From an uncultured SAR86 cluster bacterium (lineage in GTDB: Bacteria; Pseudomonadota; Gammaproteobacteria; Magnimaribacterales; D2472), in assembly GCA_902623685.1 (NCBI GenBank), contig CACNUQ010000003.1:1-64000 (forward strand): DNA of 64,000 nt, written 5' to 3'. Numbering within the stretch: the stretch's first letter is position 1; every line of letters begins with the position of its first letter. A program made the position numbers and the translations under genes. This document shows, piece by piece, positions 39,164 through 49,459 of this stretch. The notes below the pieces were generated by a model, which was not told where the DNA came from, ran no database searches, and worked only from the letters and a program-made list of their open reading frames with translations.

Positions 39164-39946
39164 TTATTGCTCATTGCTTATCTCAATTGATCTATCTTTT
39201 GCTGCTACAAAAGCTTGTTTAAAAATTCTTTCCAAGTAATTTTTTTCAAGAGATTCTAATCCCGCTTGAGTTGTTCCTCCCGGAGATTTTATCTTATTTA
39301 TCAAAGTTTCAAAATCTGGTTCATTGGAAAAGGAATCTCCAAGGCTACTAACAAAGTCCTTAAAAATTTCTTTAATATCTACATTATCTGGCTTTATTTT
39401 CTTTAGTTCATCAAGGTATATTCTTAGAACTTCAAAAAGAAAGGCTTGACCGCTACCAATAATGCTCGTGAAGATGTGCATTTCTTCCTCATTTTTGAGG
39501 ATAAATACATGACCTATTTTTTTAAGTAAATCATTAGCAAGATTGAATTCTTTTGTGGAATGATCATTAGCGTAAAGAGCTGTTATACCTTTGCCAAAAG
39601 CAGAGGATGTATTTGGCATTGATCGGATAACAGAATTAGGATTTGAGTATTTTTTTAGCTCTATTCCTGCCACTACAGTTAAAATTTTAGAGTTTGGCGC
39701 AACCTTAAATATTTTTTTTTCAGCAGTTAAAGCATCCTTAGGTTTTACAGATAAAACTACTAAGTCAAAATTTTCTGTAGCAAGATTATCTAATTCAATT
39801 ACTTTCAAGTTTTTTTCTTTTAAAAGCTCAACTTTTGTTTTATTTCTTTCAATGCAATTAATTCTTGACGGTGAAACCCCGCTTCTTATTAATCCTTCAA
39901 TTATTGCTTGCGCAATGTTGCCACATCCAACAAAACATACATTCAT
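39164..39946 (-). CDS. proC: Pyrroline-5-carboxylate reductase
   Basis: CFVGCGNIAQAIIEGLI; VIRSMPNTSSAFGKGITALY; SPGGTTQAGLESLE. Confidence 0.9.
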   Translation of the reverse strand: MNVCFVGCGNIAQAIIEGLIRSGVSPSRINCIERNKTKVELLKEKNLKVIELDNLATENFDLVVLSVKPKDALTAEKKIFKVAPNSKILTVVAGIELKKYSNPNSVIRSMPNTSSAFGKGITALYANDHSTKEFNLANDLLKKIGHVFILKNEEEMHIFTSIIGSGQAFLFEVLRIYLDELKKIKPDNVDIKEIFKDFVSSLGDSFSNEPDFETLINKIKSPGGTTQAGLESLEKNYLERIFKQAFVAAKDRSIEISNEQ

Positions 39947-40629
39947 GACCGTCTACCCAACAGACTCTCGCCAATTCTTATCATTGTTGAGCCAGCAAGG
40001 ATTGATTCCTCAAAATCATTTGATGTCCCCAAAGATAGTACATTACATGCCGGGAACTCATTAATAAATGTACTTTGAAGAGCAGTTATTTTTTTCATGG
40101 AATCTATTTTATCTTTTTTAGATTGATTAATCTTTGGCATAAACATTAGCCCCTTAAGAATCAAGTTTGTATATTTCGCATCTATATTATTTGCAAAATC
40201 AATAACATGATTGGAGTTGATGCCTGACTTGGATTCCTCTTGATCAATATTTACCTGAATTAATACTTGAATTTTCCGTCCTTCTGTTTCCAATGCATCA
40301 TTAAGTTTTTTTGCAATCTTTTCTCTTTCCAAGGAATGGATCCAATCAGCATGCCTAGCAATGAGCTTAACTTTGTTTGATTGAATTGGACCAATAAAAT
40401 GCCAAATTATATCTTTTGGGGTTTCTAAAACTTTTTTATCAAGCTCTTGAGCATAATTTTCACCAAAATGATTTATTCCAAGTAAGTAGGCCTCTTTAAT
40501 AACTTCAATAGATTGCAATTTAGAAACTGCTATTAGTTGCACGTCTTTTTCTGATCTCTGAGCTTTATGGCAAGCAGCTTGGATTTTTTGAGAGATATCT
40601 AGGAATCTATCTTTTAGGTTTTCGTGCAT
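39943..40629 (-). CDS. yggS: YggS-family PLP homeostasis protein
   Basis: LIAVSKLQSIEVI; HFGENYAQEL; WHFIGPIQSNKVK; LSLGTSNDFEESILAGSTMIRIGESLLG. Confidence 0.95.
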   Translation of the reverse strand: MHENLKDRFLDISQKIQAACHKAQRSEKDVQLIAVSKLQSIEVIKEAYLLGINHFGENYAQELDKKVLETPKDIIWHFIGPIQSNKVKLIARHADWIHSLEREKIAKKLNDALETEGRKIQVLIQVNIDQEESKSGINSNHVIDFANNIDAKYTNLILKGLMFMPKINQSKKDKIDSMKKITALQSTFINEFPACNVLSLGTSNDFEESILAGSTMIRIGESLLGRRS

Positions 40630-41150
40630 TTTTTATAGATTAGTGGCTGTCTTTTATTTTTAATTAGCAGCTCTCGGGCATTATTTACTTCAGACTTATT
40701 AAGATAGGGGCCAGACATTACTCTAAATAATGGCTTGTCAGGTTGTATCGAGCTAAATGTCTTTTCAACATAGGATTCCAAGCCTAAAGATATCAGAGAA
40801 GTTAGTTGTTCCTGCGCATACACTCTTTGACCATAAGATTCTATTTGAATCAGATACTCACAATCTTCCTCAACAACTATACCTTCAAGCTCAATAAGCA
40901 CAGTATCTTTTGCTAACTCTATAGGATACAAAAATTCAACTTTTGGATTGCTGACATTGCTTCTTATATTCACAACATCAGTTTGCAATATTAAATTTGA
41001 GACAACTAATAGCAGGGCACATATGCCAGCAATAACTAATAAGTGCTTCATTTTAAGAGGCTGGTTTAGGTCTCTTTTTGCCCGCAAAGAGGTTTTAACT
41101 CTTCTTGTCTTAGAGTTATTTATTGGATGTTTTTTAGCAAAATCTTTCAC
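40614..41150 (-). CDS. SPOR-domain-like membrane protein
   Basis: Single TM; YLIQIESYGQRVYAQEQLTSLISLGLESYVE; downstream of argS. Confidence 0.65.
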   Translation of the reverse strand: MKDFAKKHPINNSKTRRVKTSLRAKRDLNQPLKMKHLLVIAGICALLLVVSNLILQTDVVNIRSNVSNPKVEFLYPIELAKDTVLIELEGIVVEEDCEYLIQIESYGQRVYAQEQLTSLISLGLESYVEKTFSSIQPDKPLFRVMSGPYLNKSEVNNARELLIKNKRQPLIYKKCTKT

Positions 41151-41155
41151 ATTAA

Positions 41156-42886
41156 TTACATACTTTCTAAAGGCTCAATACCCAACAAGTCTAAAGAGGA
41201 GGCTATAACAGATTTAACAATGATAAGAGTACGCATAATATTATTCTTGTGCTCTTCATCTGCATTGAGGATATTTACATTGTTATAAAATTGATGAAAA
41301 TTTTGTGCAATATCCTTTAAGTAATAAACAATTAGATGCGGCTGCAGGCTCTCTCCTGAACTTTTAACAATAAATTGAGCATTTAAAGCTATTTGAAGAA
41401 GCTCATCGCAATTTTCAAATTTAGCATCATTAAATTTCTCAGGTAAAGTCTTGCCTAATTCAAGAAATTTTTTTTCTACAGAGCTGATTCTCGCATGCGC
41501 ATATTGGATGTAATAATAAAGATTATCTTTTGAATTAGATCTAGCTATTCCAATATCAAAATCTAAATGTTGATCTGCCTGTTTAGATAAGTAGTAAAAT
41601 CTAGAGGCATCAGGGCCAATATCATCAATTAGTTTTTTAAGCGTATAAAAATTTCCACTTCGAGTTGACATTTTTACCTTTGATCCATCCTCAAAAAGGT
41701 TAGCAAATTGAACGAGCTGAACTTGCATTTGTTTCTTGCTATAACCCATAGCTTCAATAGTTGCCTCTATCCTTTTAATATAACCATGATGATCTGCACC
41801 CCAAACATTAATTATGGTGTCAAAGCCTCTGTCTAATTTATTTCTGTGATATGCCAAATCAGCGGATAGGTAAGTTCCTCTTCCGTCTTCACGGATAATT
41901 ACACGATCTTTATCATCTCCAAATTTTGAGGACTCTAACCAAATAGCTCCATTTTTTTCGTATGCATGATCTTTTTGTACTTTAGCAAGCGCTTTAGAAA
42001 TTTCTGATTTTTTATCTGAGAGTTCTCCAAGTGATGATTCAAAAAACCAATTATCAAATACGACCTTAAATTTTGTTAAATCCTCTCTTATAGATCTGAT
42101 AACAAAATCAAGGCCAAAGTCTCTAATTGTTGACCAAGTATCTGAATAATTTATTTTTATGCGTTTAATTAGAGCATCTATTATTTCTTCATTTTCGTCA
42201 GGGAGATCTTTTATTAGAGATTCTTTTTCAGCTTGAGTAATGCCAATATTAATTTCTATGGCATCAGCAATGTCTAAAATGTAGGATCCTTTATATGCAG
42301 AGTCTGGAAATTGATCTCCATCAAAGCATTCAAATTTTCTTAGAAAAATACTACATGCGAGAATATCAATTTGCCTGCCTGCATCATTAACATAGTACTC
42401 TCTAGATACCTCATGACCAAGTCGTTCTAAGATTCTTCCAATAGCATCTCCGTATGCAGCACCTCTACCGTGACCTACATGTAATGGACCAGTTGGATTC
42501 GCTGAAACAAATTCTATCTGTATTTTTTCTTTGGATGTGTCTGAAGAATTAAGAAAATAAGAAGGATCATCATGAGCATTATCTAGTTGAGCTAAAAATG
42601 CTTCCCGAGTTAAAAAAATATTTATAAAACCTGGTCCAGCTAACTCTACTTTTGCTATTTCGGACTGAGATTCTAGTATCGGTATAAGTGCTGAGGCTAC
42701 ATCTTGAGGATTTATTTTTGCAAGATTGGATGCAATCAAGCATAGGTTGGAAGTCCAATGACCTTTCTTTAGAGAATCTGATAGAGTTAATTTTTGTTTT
42801 TTTCTTAGCGTCTTTTTTTGGCCTGCATCAAGAGAAAGTTTATTATCAATAAACTCATTTAGCGAAGCTGAAATTTGATTATACAA
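41156..42886 (-). CDS. argS: Arginyl-tRNA synthetase
   Basis: EFVSANPTGPLHVGHGRGAAYGD; VWGADHHGYIKR; class I aaRS. Confidence 0.95.
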   Translation of the reverse strand: MYNQISASLNEFIDNKLSLDAGQKKTLRKKQKLTLSDSLKKGHWTSNLCLIASNLAKINPQDVASALIPILESQSEIAKVELAGPGFINIFLTREAFLAQLDNAHDDPSYFLNSSDTSKEKIQIEFVSANPTGPLHVGHGRGAAYGDAIGRILERLGHEVSREYYVNDAGRQIDILACSIFLRKFECFDGDQFPDSAYKGSYILDIADAIEINIGITQAEKESLIKDLPDENEEIIDALIKRIKINYSDTWSTIRDFGLDFVIRSIREDLTKFKVVFDNWFFESSLGELSDKKSEISKALAKVQKDHAYEKNGAIWLESSKFGDDKDRVIIREDGRGTYLSADLAYHRNKLDRGFDTIINVWGADHHGYIKRIEATIEAMGYSKKQMQVQLVQFANLFEDGSKVKMSTRSGNFYTLKKLIDDIGPDASRFYYLSKQADQHLDFDIGIARSNSKDNLYYYIQYAHARISSVEKKFLELGKTLPEKFNDAKFENCDELLQIALNAQFIVKSSGESLQPHLIVYYLKDIAQNFHQFYNNVNILNADEEHKNNIMRTLIIVKSVIASSLDLLGIEPLESM

Positions 42887-42889
42887 AGT

Positions 42890-43450
42890 CTATACGCGCC
42901 CCGAATACTCTCCAGATCTTGTGTCTACCTTAATTTTTTCTCCCTCTTCAACAAACAAGGGAACTTGTATTGTTACACCGGTTTCAAGTTCTGCAGGTTT
43001 TGTTGCTCCTGAGACAGTATCGCCTTTAACGCCAGGATCTGATTTTGTAATTTTTAATTCCACAAATGGCGGCGCCTCAACTGAAATGGGTTCATCGTTC
43101 CAAATCACTACTTCGCAATTCTCCTGACCAATAATCCATTTCTTTGCATCACTTACAACGCTTTCATTGATTGCAATTTGTTCAAAAGTAGAAGAATTCA
43201 TAAAATGCCATTGTTCTCCATCTGAATAAAGATAGCTCATCTCAATCGTCATTACATCTGCCTCTTCTACGGATTCTCCTGATTTATATGTTTTATCTAC
43301 TATTTTGCCAGTGATTAAGTTTCTAAATTTTACTCTCATTACTGCCTGTCCCTTGCCAGGCTTGTGAAATTCATGCTCAAGAATTGAACATGGCTGATCA
43401 TTAATGATTATTTTTAAACCGTTTCTAAATTGGCTTGTTGATATTTTCAT
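42890..43450 (-). CDS. efp: Elongation factor P
   Basis: HEFHKPGKGQAVMRVKFRNLITGKIVDKTYKSGE. Confidence 0.95.
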   Translation of the reverse strand: MKISTSQFRNGLKIIINDQPCSILEHEFHKPGKGQAVMRVKFRNLITGKIVDKTYKSGESVEEADVMTIEMSYLYSDGEQWHFMNSSTFEQIAINESVVSDAKKWIIGQENCEVVIWNDEPISVEAPPFVELKITKSDPGVKGDTVSGATKPAELETGVTIQVPLFVEEGEKIKVDTRSGEYSGRV

Positions 43451-43489
43451 AGTGTGATTTACTTTCTTCTGTTATTTAAAAGGCTTTTT

Positions 43490-45322
43490 ATGTATAAATT
43501 TTTATTATCTACTATTTTTATCCTTATCTTAGTAATTTCCTCGTGTTCAAGCGAGAAATCAAATGCTCTTACCGAATCCGATGCAGAAGCATTTCTACAA
43601 AGTGTTGAGCTTGAAGATAAAACTCTTGGCCCTATTGTAAGCTCAGCCTATTGGATTGGCGCCAATTTTATCACTTATGATTCTCAGAAAGTAGTTGCAG
43701 ACTATGGTAAAAGATATCAATTGCTTGCATTAGAGAGAGCTCGGCAGGCTTCTTCTTTTGACGAAGTTGAAGTTTCAGAAGAAAATCGAAGAAAACTTAA
43801 TCTTATAAAAAGCTCATTTGTGATGCCATCTCCCTTAGATGAAGCACTAGCTGGAGAAATATCATCAATTAGCGCTGAATTAGATGCTATGTACGGCGCT
43901 GGAGAGCATTGTTTTTCAGCTGATGATTGTTATGACTTGGAGGCATTCGAGAACATTATTGATAATTCAAGAGATCATGAGGAGCTTTTGAAGGCATGGG
44001 AAGGGTGGAGAAATATTGGCAAGCCAATGAAAGATATGTACTTAAGAATGGTTGAAATAGGCAATCAAGGCGCTAATGACCTGGGTTATAACGGCCTTAC
44101 TGATCTGTGGTTTAGTAAGTATGACATGCCAGCAGAAGATTTTTTAGATGAAACTGACAGAGTATGGGATGAGCTTAAGCCTCTGTATGATGCTTTGCAT
44201 TGTCATGTTCGCGATGAGCTATCAAATTTTTATGGTGAAAACATTGTATCTAAAACAGGTAATTTGCCCGCGCATGTATTGGGCAATATGTGGGGACAGT
44301 CATGGGCAAATATTTATGACTTGGTTTATACGGCAGAAAGTAATCAATCTAGCTCTGAGATAAATTTAACCAATATCCTTATCGAAAAGGACATTGATGA
44401 AGTTGAAATGGTAAAAATTGCTGAAAAATTTTTTATTTCTTTAGGATTTGAACCTTTATCAGACACTTTTTGGGAAAGGTCATTATTTGTAAAGCCTCAA
44501 GATAGAGATGTTGTATGTCATGCATCTGCTTGGGACATAGATTCAGATATTGATGATTTGAGAATCAAAATGTGTATTGAAAGAAATGCAGAAGACTTTT
44601 CAGTAATACATCATGAGCTTGGGCATATTTTCTACTACCAAGCTTACAGCGATCTTCCTGACATTTTTCAACGAGGAGCTAACGACGGTTTTCATGAAGC
44701 AGTAGGAGATTTGCTATCATTATCAATAACTCCTAACTACCTTCAAAAGATTGGAATGGTCACTGCAGAGGAAGCTGCTAGGGCAAATTCAGATCCAATT
44801 TCTTTATTAATGAAGCAAGCTCTTGATGGCGTAGTCTCTGTTCCGTGGACTTTGATGTTAGACAAATGGAGGGCAAAAGTCTTCACTGGAGAAACTAGCC
44901 CAGATGACTTAAATAATTCTTGGTGGGAGCTAAGAAAATTTTATCAAGGTATTGAAGCTCCCCGTGATCGTGATGTTGATGCATTTGATCCTGGAGCAAA
45001 ATACCACATACCAGGCAATACACCCTACACAAGATATTACTTAGCAAAGATTCTTCAATATCAATTTCACGAATCTCTTTGTAATCAAATGGGATTTGAT
45101 GGACCGCTTCATGAATGCTCAATATATGATAATGAGATTGCAGGAAAGAAATTAAGAGCCATGCTGGCTTTAGGACAAAGCAAAGAATGGCAAAGCGCAT
45201 TGGAAGCAATGACTGGAACGAGGGAATTAAGCGGCAAAGCAATGTTAAACTACTATCGACCGCTTATGGATTGGCTTGATACACAAAATACTGAACGAAC
45301 ATGTGGATGGGAGGAATCATGA
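43490..45322 (+). CDS. Peptidyl-dipeptidase, M2 (ACE) family lipoprotein
   Basis: Lipobox VISSC; HHELGH zinc motif; ANDGFHEAVGDLLSLS; ATG at 43490. Confidence 0.9.
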   Translation: MYKFLLSTIFILILVISSCSSEKSNALTESDAEAFLQSVELEDKTLGPIVSSAYWIGANFITYDSQKVVADYGKRYQLLALERARQASSFDEVEVSEENRRKLNLIKSSFVMPSPLDEALAGEISSISAELDAMYGAGEHCFSADDCYDLEAFENIIDNSRDHEELLKAWEGWRNIGKPMKDMYLRMVEIGNQGANDLGYNGLTDLWFSKYDMPAEDFLDETDRVWDELKPLYDALHCHVRDELSNFYGENIVSKTGNLPAHVLGNMWGQSWANIYDLVYTAESNQSSSEINLTNILIEKDIDEVEMVKIAEKFFISLGFEPLSDTFWERSLFVKPQDRDVVCHASAWDIDSDIDDLRIKMCIERNAEDFSVIHHELGHIFYYQAYSDLPDIFQRGANDGFHEAVGDLLSLSITPNYLQKIGMVTAEEAARANSDPISLLMKQALDGVVSVPWTLMLDKWRAKVFTGETSPDDLNNSWWELRKFYQGIEAPRDRDVDAFDPGAKYHIPGNTPYTRYYLAKILQYQFHESLCNQMGFDGPLHECSIYDNEIAGKKLRAMLALGQSKEWQSALEAMTGTRELSGKAMLNYYRPLMDWLDTQNTERTCGWEES

Positions 45323-46191
45323 AACACTTAATTAATTTAGCCATCGCTGCAGGAGTTTTTATTTTTACAAAGTTATATGCTGAGATAATTTCTTATAACA
45401 GCATTGATTTTGATGGCTCAAACTTAGTTGGACAAATTTTAGTTTTGACTTTTGTTATTCAGTGGATAGCATATATTCCAGCTTTTCTCTTTAAAACTGA
45501 AAAGTTTTATGACCTTACAGGCAGCTTAACTTATATTGGAACCATTTTATTTGCTTTATATGCTACTGGCAGTTTAGCAAATCTTACTCTTGGCAACATT
45601 TTGGTTGGATTAGCTATAATTGTTTGGGCAATCAGATTGGGCTCATTTCTCTTTATGAGGATTCGTAAAGATAAAAAAGATGGAAGATTTGATTCGATAA
45701 AAACATCTTTTTCACAATTTTTTATGACATGGACTTTGCAGGGTATGTGGGTTTTTATATGTTCATCTGCAGCTTTAATTGCTATTGCCAATCCTTCAGG
45801 CATTCCCATAAATAGCTTATTCATTTTAGGACTTCTGATGTTTATATTTGGTTTTGCAATTGAAGTTATAGCTGATAATCAAAAATCTGCATTTCGATCA
45901 ATTCCAGAAAATAAAGACTCTTTCATAAATGAAGGACTTTGGGCCAGATCTAGACATCCCAACTACTTTGGTGAAATCACTCTTTGGGCTGGCATAACAG
46001 TAATGGGCATATCAACATTTGAGGGCATGAATTATTTAGCGATTTTTTCACCTATTTTTTCCTATTTACTTTTAGTTTACGTTAGTGGGGTAAGAATGCT
46101 GGAGGGCAGAGGGCATAAAAAGTGGGGCCATCTTGAGGATTATCAAAATTATAAAAAAAATACTCCTAAACTTATCCCTAAAATTTTTTAG
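45319..46191 (+). CDS. DUF1295/steroid 5-alpha-reductase-like membrane protein
   Basis: NEGLWARSRHPNYFGEITLW; multi-TM. Confidence 0.9.
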   Translation: MKHLINLAIAAGVFIFTKLYAEIISYNSIDFDGSNLVGQILVLTFVIQWIAYIPAFLFKTEKFYDLTGSLTYIGTILFALYATGSLANLTLGNILVGLAIIVWAIRLGSFLFMRIRKDKKDGRFDSIKTSFSQFFMTWTLQGMWVFICSSAALIAIANPSGIPINSLFILGLLMFIFGFAIEVIADNQKSAFRSIPENKDSFINEGLWARSRHPNYFGEITLWAGITVMGISTFEGMNYLAIFSPIFSYLLLVYVSGVRMLEGRGHKKWGHLEDYQNYKKNTPKLIPKIF

Positions 46192-46363
46192 GCTCTAAGT
46201 TTTACTTATAAAGTGTATTAATCAATAAATATAACCAGGACAAATAAGTTATAAATAAGTAACACCATTTAAAGCAAAATTGGGTACAATTTTACTTTTA
46301 TAAAAGTTTGAATAATTTCACTACGCTGTTAGACTAGTGAACCATTTTTCAAAGGGGAAAAAT

Positions 46364-47116
46364 ATGTTAAAGAAAAGCCTAGTAGCTCTTACTATGATGT
46401 CAACGTTCGTCATGGCATCGGAGATGGAGCTAGTATTAGAAGTTGGAAGAGATAACACTGAACTTTCAGCTAAATCTCAAGCTAAAATTGATGCCACAGA
46501 ATCAGATACTGATAAATTAATTAACGAATTTAAAGTTGTCTCAAAACAAGTTGAAGGATTAAAGTTATATAACGCACAAAAAAGAATTCAAATTCAAGCT
46601 CAACTAGATTTAATGGACAAATATGATGAGCAGCTTGTTCAAGTTGTTGTAATGCAAAGACAGATTCCGCCTCTTGCACAAAGAATGCTAGAAGGCCTTG
46701 AGAAGTACGTTAATCTCGATACACCATTTCACATAGAAGAAAGGAAGCAAAGACTTGATCTTGTAAGAGCTTCACTTTCAAACCCTAAGGTGACTGCTTC
46801 AGAACAAGTAAGGCAAATATTAGAGGCTTATAACATCGAAGCTGAATATGGAAGAAAACTTGATGCGTATGATGAAACCATTGTTTTAGATGGACAAGAG
46901 GTTGTTGTAAATATTCTTAGAGTTGGAAGGCTTGGGATGTTCTTCCAGTCTAAAGATGAAAGAACGACTGGATATTATGATAATGAAACAGGCACTTGGG
47001 AAGAGCTTTCTGGAAGTTACAGAATAACTGTAAGAGATGGAATCAGAATGGCGCAAAAATTAGCGCCTATGGATATCATGATGCTACCTATAGTTTACAG
47101 AGGAGATGCATCATGA
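46364..47116 (+). CDS. DUF3450-family periplasmic coiled-coil protein
   Basis: Signal peptide; LDLMDKYDEQLVQVVVMQRQIPPLAQRMLEGLEKYV; first gene of TonB2-type operon. Confidence 0.9.
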   Translation: MLKKSLVALTMMSTFVMASEMELVLEVGRDNTELSAKSQAKIDATESDTDKLINEFKVVSKQVEGLKLYNAQKRIQIQAQLDLMDKYDEQLVQVVVMQRQIPPLAQRMLEGLEKYVNLDTPFHIEERKQRLDLVRASLSNPKVTASEQVRQILEAYNIEAEYGRKLDAYDETIVLDGQEVVVNILRVGRLGMFFQSKDERTTGYYDNETGTWEELSGSYRITVRDGIRMAQKLAPMDIMMLPIVYRGDAS

Positions 47117-48495
47117 AAAATTTAAATAGATATTTTCTCACTTTTGTACTTTTATTTTCCTTTGAAATTGTTTCTCAAGAGAGCACTGATGGAGAGCCAA
47201 CAACAATTCAAGGTTTGCTTCAACTAGTTGAGCAAGGAAGAACATCTGAACAAAATGTGAACACTCAAAGAGAAGCTGAATTTTTAGCAAATAAAAATCA
47301 ACAAGCTGCAAAGCTTGCTGCTGAAAAAAGAGAGTTAGCAAGGCAAGAAAGAATTGCTGATCAACTCGAGGCTGAATATAAGAAGAATGATGCCATTTTG
47401 GTTGTTAAGGAAGCAGCTTATAAGAAAGAATTGGGTTCCTTGGTTGAGTTATTTGGTCATTTACAAAGCTCTGCTGGAGAGGCAAGCTCACTTTTTGCTG
47501 ATTCTTTGACGTCTGCTCAGTACGGAAAAGAGAGAGAAACCTTCTTAAATGACCTTTCTGCAAAAATGTCAGATGCCACAGAACTACCTACAATCAGAGA
47601 GCTTGAAGGACTATGGTACGAATTACAGAGAGAAATGGTCGCAGGTTCTGAAGTTGTAAGTTTTAACACAAATGTTATCAATCTTGATGGAGAATCCGAG
47701 AATTGTGTGGTGACTAGGGTAGGACTTTACAATGCTATTTGTGATGGAAAGTATCTTGAATACATTGGAAGCAAGGGACAATATGCATTTCTAGGTAAAC
47801 AACCTGAAGGTCGTTATGTAAGCTCAGCAAAAAAATTATCCAAAGCTGATCCTGGTGATGTAGTTAAGTTTGGAGTTGATCCAACAGGTCCTGTTGGTGG
47901 AAGCTTGCTCGCAAATTTAATTCAAAATCCTAGTTTATTGGAAAGAGTTAACCAAGGACGGGAAGTAGGTTACATAATTATTATTGTTGGTTTGTTTGGT
48001 ATTGGAATAGCTTTTTGGAAACTATTTACTTTATATAACATGGGCGTGGCTGTTAAAAAGCAAGCAAAATCTAAAACTCATGACAAATCTAATCCACTAG
48101 GAAGAGTTCTAGCTGTTGGTGAAGAACATATGGGCAAAGATATTGAAACCCTTGAATTGAAACTTGCTGAGGCAATTATGGCAGAAAGACCTGCTATAGA
48201 AAGAGGAATTCCAGTGGTCAAAATTATTTCGGTTGTGGCTCCATTAGCTGGATTACTCGGAACAGTCACAGGTATGATTGTTACTTTCCAGCAAATCACA
48301 TTATTTGGTACGGGAGATCCTAAAATAATGGCAGGAGGTATCTCACAAGCTCTTGTTACTACTGTCTTGGGGCTTGTGGTTGCTATCCCTACAACTCTTC
48401 TACATTCTTTTGCTAACTCATCAGCAAGAGGAATTATTAATGTTCTAGAAGAGCAAAGTACAGGAATAGTAGCTGAACATTCTGAATCAAAGTAA
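47113..48495 (+). CDS. MotA/TolQ/ExbB proton channel family protein with periplasmic extension (TtpC-like)
   Basis: VVAPLAGLLGTVTGMIVTFQQITLFGTGDPKIMAGGISQAL; long N-terminal coiled-coil region. Confidence 0.9.
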   Translation: MKNLNRYFLTFVLLFSFEIVSQESTDGEPTTIQGLLQLVEQGRTSEQNVNTQREAEFLANKNQQAAKLAAEKRELARQERIADQLEAEYKKNDAILVVKEAAYKKELGSLVELFGHLQSSAGEASSLFADSLTSAQYGKERETFLNDLSAKMSDATELPTIRELEGLWYELQREMVAGSEVVSFNTNVINLDGESENCVVTRVGLYNAICDGKYLEYIGSKGQYAFLGKQPEGRYVSSAKKLSKADPGDVVKFGVDPTGPVGGSLLANLIQNPSLLERVNQGREVGYIIIIVGLFGIGIAFWKLFTLYNMGVAVKKQAKSKTHDKSNPLGRVLAVGEEHMGKDIETLELKLAEAIMAERPAIERGIPVVKIISVVAPLAGLLGTVTGMIVTFQQITLFGTGDPKIMAGGISQALVTTVLGLVVAIPTTLLHSFANSSARGIINVLEEQSTGIVAEHSESK

Positions 48496-48502
48496 ATAGA
48501 TA

Positions 48503-49027
48503 ATGTTTTACGCTATTACTGAAGCATTTAATACTCTCAGAGACTTTATGTCTGCTGGGGGAAGTGTGCTTTGGTTGATAGCGATTCTTGCTGCTTTCAT
48601 GTGGGCGATAATTTTGGAAAGAGTTTGGTATTTTAATTCTGGTCATAAAGAGTATATGGGAGAATTAAAATCTGAATGGGAATCAATAAGCGATCACTCA
48701 TCTTGGAAAGCTCAACAAATTAAAGATAAACTAATATCTCAAGCAAAAGAAGCAGTTAATAAACATCTACCACTTATAAACACTTGTGTAGCTCTTGCTC
48801 CACTTTTTGGATTATTGGGTACTGTTACTGGAATGATAGAAGTATTTCAGGTGATGGCATTTACCGGTGGTGGTGATGCAAGATCGATGGCCGGAGGAGT
48901 CTCAAAGGCAACTCTTCCAACTATGGCGGGTATGACTACCGCATTATCAGGTGTATTTGCTACTATTTACCTTAATGCAGCTAGAAATAGAGAAGAAGGT
49001 TTAATAAAAGAAGTAATTAAAAGTTAA
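48503..49027 (+). CDS. exbB: ExbB-type biopolymer transport protein
   Basis: CVALAPLFGLLGTVTGMIEVFQVMAFTGGGDARSMAGGVSKATLPTMAGM. Confidence 0.9.
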   Translation: MFYAITEAFNTLRDFMSAGGSVLWLIAILAAFMWAIILERVWYFNSGHKEYMGELKSEWESISDHSSWKAQQIKDKLISQAKEAVNKHLPLINTCVALAPLFGLLGTVTGMIEVFQVMAFTGGGDARSMAGGVSKATLPTMAGMTTALSGVFATIYLNAARNREEGLIKEVIKS

Positions 49028-49039
49028 CAGGAGAGTATT

Positions 49040-49450
49040 TTGAGAAGAAACGCTATATCAAGTGCAGTTCAAGAAGAAGAAGCAGAAATTAATATGACAC
49101 CAATGCTTGATGTTGTGTTTATTATGCTTATTTTCTTTATTGTGACCGCAAACTTTATCAAAGAGCCAGGTCTTGAGATAAACAGACCGGAATCTGATAC
49201 ATCAGAAACGCAAGAAAACGCAGCTATTTTAATTGCGGTTGGTGCTTCTGGCGAAATTTGGATGGATGGCAGAAGAATTGATGCTAGACAAGTTAAAGCT
49301 AACGTCGTTAAACTTTTAGCAGATAACCCTCAGGGATCAGTAGTGATTCAGGCTGATGAAAAAGCTATGGCTGATACGATCATAAAAGTTATGGATGGAT
49401 CTAGAGAAGCTGGTGTATACAATATATCTCTTGCCTCCGAACCAAAATAG
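49040..49450 (+). CDS. exbD: ExbD-type biopolymer transport protein (TTG start)
   Basis: EINMTPMLDVVFIMLIFFIVTANF. Confidence 0.9.
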   Translation: MRRNAISSAVQEEEAEINMTPMLDVVFIMLIFFIVTANFIKEPGLEINRPESDTSETQENAAILIAVGASGEIWMDGRRIDARQVKANVVKLLADNPQGSVVIQADEKAMADTIIKVMDGSREAGVYNISLASEPK

Positions 49451-49459
49451 AGAATTAAT

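Noticed and set aside
39591-40064. 157-aa plus-strand ORF antisense to proC/yggS
   Set aside because: Antisense to two confidently identified genes; composition consistent with a shadow ORF.
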